Shown here in pieces: positions 61,249 through 64,000 of a stretch of 64,000 nucleotides of DNA. The translations under genes and the position numbers were made by a program. The stretch comes from Nitrobacter sp051535235. GTDB lineage: Bacteria > Pseudomonadota > Alphaproteobacteria > Rhizobiales > Xanthobacteraceae. A model generated the notes under the pieces. The model was not told the origin of the DNA. It saw nothing but the letters and a program-made list of their open reading frames with translations, and searched no databases. How positions within the stretch are numbered: the first letter of the stretch is position 1; each line of letters begins with the position of its first letter. Where the stretch lies: assembly GCF_051535235.1 (NCBI RefSeq), contig NZ_JBPPLZ010000001.1, positions 62,001 through 126,000 of the forward strand, read 5' to 3'.

Positions 61249-64000
61249 TTGCGTCCGATCAGTTGGCTGGCGTGGATCGCGCTGGCCCTCATGATTTTCG
61301 CCGCCGCGTCGCCGGCACGCGCGATCGACGCCGTCAGCGTCCGCAGCGACGCGCCCGCCATCGACCTCACAGCCATCCTCGACCATCAGCACAGCGATAG
61401 CGACCGCATCCAGGTTTCGACCGCGCCGGGCACCGACGGCATCGTCCGCCGCGTCGAGGTGCGCGCACGCGAAGGCGGCCAGAACTGGGTGGTGTTCGCG
61501 CTCGCCAACAACACCGACGATCAGCTCGACCGCCTGATCGTCGCCCCGCATTATCGCCTGGTGTCCTCGGGACTGCTCTGGCCGGATCTCGGGCAATCGC
61601 GCATCGCGACCATCACGCCCTCGACCGGAGACCGTCCCGAGCGGCAGGAGAGCGCCACCGCCGACGTCTTCCGCATCACCCTCGATCCCGGCGCCGTGAT
61701 CACCTTCGTCATGGAGATGCGTACCGACAACCTGCCGCAGCTCTATCTCTGGGAACCGGACGCCTACAAGGACAAGATCAATTCCTTCACGCTGTATCAG
61801 GGTATCGTCATCGGCATCTCGGGACTGCTGGCACTGGTGCTGACCATCCTGTTCGTGGTCAAGGGCAGCATCATGTTCCCCGCAGCCGCGGCGCTTGCCT
61901 GGGCGGTGCTGGTCTATATCGGCGTCGACTTCGGCTTCTGGGGCAAGGTGCTGGACATGTCGGCCGGCGCCGAGCGGGTCTGGCGCGCCGCGGGCGAGGC
62001 GATCCTCGCGGCGACGCTGCTGGTGTTCCTGTTCGCCTATCTCAATCTCAACCGCTGGCACGTGCGCTACTCGCACATCACGCTTGGCTGGCTCGCGTTC
62101 CTGGGCTCGCTGGTGGGGCTGGCTCTGTTCGATCCCGCGGTCGCCTCCGGCATCGCGCGGATGTCACTGGCGCTGATCGCCGTGTTCGGCTTCGGACTGA
62201 TCGTCTACCTCTCCACGCACGGCTTCGATCGCGCGGTTTTGCTGATCCCGACCTGGTTCCTGCTGGTGGTGTGGGTCGGGGCCGCCGGCATGACGATCGA
62301 AGGCAGGGTGACCAACGACATCGTCGGCCCGGCTTTGCTCGGCGGCCTCGTGCTGATCGTGATGCTGATCGGATTCACGGTGATGCAGCACGCGTTCGCG
62401 GGCGGCGGCGCAGCCGCCGGCGTGGTGTCCGACGTCGAGCGCCGCGCTCTGGCGCTGACCGGCTCGGGCGATCTGGTCTGGGACTGGGACGTCTCCGCCG
62501 ACAAGGTCTTCACCAGTCCCGAAACCGAGAGCCTGCTCGGCCTGAAACGCGGCGCGCTCGAAGGACCGGCGGCGACTTGGCTGGAGGTGTTGCATCCGCT
62601 CGACCAGGATCGGTTCCGCGCGGCGCTCGACAGCGTACTCGATCAGCGCCGCGGACGTCTGGTGCAGGACTTCCGGCTACGCACGCCCGACGGCCATTTC
62701 ATGTGGTTCGCGCTGAAGGCGCGTCCGGTGGTCGGCTCCGACGGCGAGGTCTCGCGCGTGGTCGGCACCCTCACCGACGTTACCGAGACCCGGAAAGCCG
62801 AAGAGCGGATGCTGCACGACTCGGTGCACGACAATCTGACCGGCCTGCCCAACCGCAAGCTGTTCATCGACCGCCTCAACGCGGTCGCAACCTTCGCCAA
62901 GACCATGCCCAGCCTGCGGCCGACCCTGATGGTGATCGATCTCGACCGCTTCAAGCAGGTCAACGATTCCGTCGGCGTCGCGGTCGGCGATTCGATCCTG
63001 CTGACGCTGGCGCGCCGACTCACGCGCGTCCTGAAACCGCAGGACACGCTGGCCCGGCTCGCCGGCGATCAGTTCGGCCTTATCCTGATGTCGGAGCAGG
63101 ACCCGCCGCGCATCACCGCCTTCGCCGAAACCATGCGCAAGACCATCCGCGCACCGATCGCCTTCAACGACCGGGAAATCTTCCTGACCGCCTCGATCGG
63201 CGTCGCGCTGAGCGACCCGCAGACGCAATTGACGGAGGAGATCATCAAGGACGCCGAACTGGCGATGTACCATTCCAAACGCATCGGCGGCGACCGCATC
63301 GATATCTACAAGCCGGCGATGCGCGCCCGGAAAAACGACCGTTTGACGCTGGAAGGCGAATTGCGGCGCGCGCTTGAGCGGCGCGAGATCGCGATCCTCT
63401 ACCAGCCGATCATCCGCCTCGAGGATCGCTCGACCGCAGGATTCGAAGCGCTGGCGCGCTGGGATCACCCCAAGCTCGGGCGGATGGCGCCGGACGAGTT
63501 CATCACCATCGCCGAGGAAGCCGGCCTGATCGTCGACCTCGGCACGTTCGTGATGGACCAGACCGCCCGCCAGCTCGCGATCTGGCAGCGCGCCATGCGG
63601 TCGCGCGCGCCGATCTTCGCCAGCGTCAACGTCTCATCGCGTCAACTGCTGCGGCACGATCTGATTCAAGACGTCCGCTCCGTTCTGTCGCGCTCGTCGA
63701 TCGCGCGCGGCACGCTGAAGCTGGAGCTGACGGAATCGCTGGTGATGGAGAACCCGGAACACGCCGCGCAGATGCTACAACGGATTCGCGAACTCGGCGT
63801 CGCCCTCGCGCTCGACGACTTCGGCACCGGCCATTCCTCGCTGTCCTATCTGCAGCGCTTCCCGTTCGACACCATCAAGATCGATCAATCCTTCGTCCGC
63901 ACCACCAGCCGCGGCACCCGGCCGGTCATTCTCAAGTCGATCATCGCGCTCGCCCACGATCTCGGCATGGATGTGGTCGCCGAAGGCGCCGAGACCGACT
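61249..64000 (+). CDS. Sensor GGDEF-EAL protein, degenerate GGDEF, 3' end outside window
   Basis: At least 917 residues; runs off the window. TTG start (GGGGA 7 bases upstream), then a signal peptide (WIALALMIFAAASPARA), a periplasmic beta-rich domain (7TMR-DISM-like, about 25-180), about seven or eight helices (185-385), PAS/PAC (about 400-520), GGDEF and EAL. The GGDEF signature is AGDQF (LARLAGDQFGLIL), so cyclase activity is unlikely; the EAL site (FEALARWDHP, DDFGTGHSSL, AEGAETD) is kept, so it probably degrades cyclic-di-GMP. An earlier TTG at 61243 or GTG at 61222 is also in frame. Confidence 0.83.
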   Translation, partial: MRPISWLAWIALALMIFAAASPARAIDAVSVRSDAPAIDLTAILDHQHSDSDRIQVSTAPGTDGIVRRVEVRAREGGQNWVVFALANNTDDQLDRLIVAPHYRLVSSGLLWPDLGQSRIATITPSTGDRPERQESATADVFRITLDPGAVITFVMEMRTDNLPQLYLWEPDAYKDKINSFTLYQGIVIGISGLLALVLTILFVVKGSIMFPAAAALAWAVLVYIGVDFGFWGKVLDMSAGAERVWRAAGEAILAATLLVFLFAYLNLNRWHVRYSHITLGWLAFLGSLVGLALFDPAVASGIARMSLALIAVFGFGLIVYLSTHGFDRAVLLIPTWFLLVVWVGAAGMTIEGRVTNDIVGPALLGGLVLIVMLIGFTVMQHAFAGGGAAAGVVSDVERRALALTGSGDLVWDWDVSADKVFTSPETESLLGLKRGALEGPAATWLEVLHPLDQDRFRAALDSVLDQRRGRLVQDFRLRTPDGHFMWFALKARPVVGSDGEVSRVVGTLTDVTETRKAEERMLHDSVHDNLTGLPNRKLFIDRLNAVATFAKTMPSLRPTLMVIDLDRFKQVNDSVGVAVGDSILLTLARRLTRVLKPQDTLARLAGDQFGLILMSEQDPPRITAFAETMRKTIRAPIAFNDREIFLTASIGVALSDPQTQLTEEIIKDAELAMYHSKRIGGDRIDIYKPAMRARKNDRLTLEGELRRALERREIAILYQPIIRLEDRSTAGFEALARWDHPKLGRMAPDEFITIAEEAGLIVDLGTFVMDQTARQLAIWQRAMRSRAPIFASVNVSSRQLLRHDLIQDVRSVLSRSSIARGTLKLELTESLVMENPEHAAQMLQRIRELGVALALDDFGTGHSSLSYLQRFPFDTIKIDQSFVRTTSRGTRPVILKSIIALAHDLGMDVVAEGAETD

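Overview
This 64 kb window looks like chromosomal core DNA of an alphaproteobacterium of the Bradyrhizobium / Nitrobacter / Rhodopseudomonas / Afipia group. The grounds are high G+C, gene order (ruvCAB-ybgC near tolQRAB; zapA-6S RNA-formyl-THF ligase; rpmE-rcdA-DUF1192-quinone oxidoreductase), alpha-type families (DUF2852, DUF1192, DUF4164, RcdA) and many interspersed palindromic repeats. I saw no tRNA, rRNA, insertion sequence, prophage or CRISPR array. The assignment rests on recognition of families and order, not on a database search.

Layout. 1-8.3 kb: end of a DsbA-like gene, an NO-type locus (truncated hemoglobin, a small membrane protein and a divergent Rrf2/NsrR regulator around a 27-bp palindrome), an HtrA-like protein without its catalytic triad, an HNH nuclease, a ClC channel, a haem-domain adenylate cyclase and two short double-glycine-leader peptides. 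8.3-18 kb: two hybrid histidine kinases, AlkA-type glycosylase, GluQ, a BrkB-type membrane protein, PduO-type adenosyltransferase, EtfBA and 3-hydroxybutyryl-CoA dehydrogenase. 18-31.2 kb: the Tol-Pal envelope system (tolQ, tolR, tolA, tolB, pal, cpoB, with ybgC nearby), interrupted by a GGDEF-EAL gene and a FeeM-like N-acyltransferase, plus a TetR/DUF2852 pair sharing a 19-bp operator. 31.2-39.2 kb: ruvCAB, MgtE, YebC, a YmdB-type phosphoesterase, 5-formyl-THF cyclo-ligase, 6S RNA and zapA. 39.4-48.2 kb: a tkt-gap-pgk-fba carbon cluster, a ThiE-like protein, a Sel1-repeat protein and an inositol-monophosphatase. 48.4-64 kb: an RND efflux pair, a MotA/MotB-like pair, a GNAT acetyltransferase, an ABC exporter, L31, RcdA, DUF1192, a quinone oxidoreductase and a truncated GGDEF-EAL sensor.

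The genes are mostly housekeeping. The parts most worth a second look are the two GG-leader peptides beside the haem-cyclase (no C39 exporter in the window), the triad-less HtrA homologue, the FeeM-like acyltransferase inside the tol-pal region, the TetR-DUF2852 operator pair, a CtrA-like site upstream of rcdA, and repeats that have become part of gene starts or flank single genes as inverted pairs. No multi-gene defence or mobile system was found.
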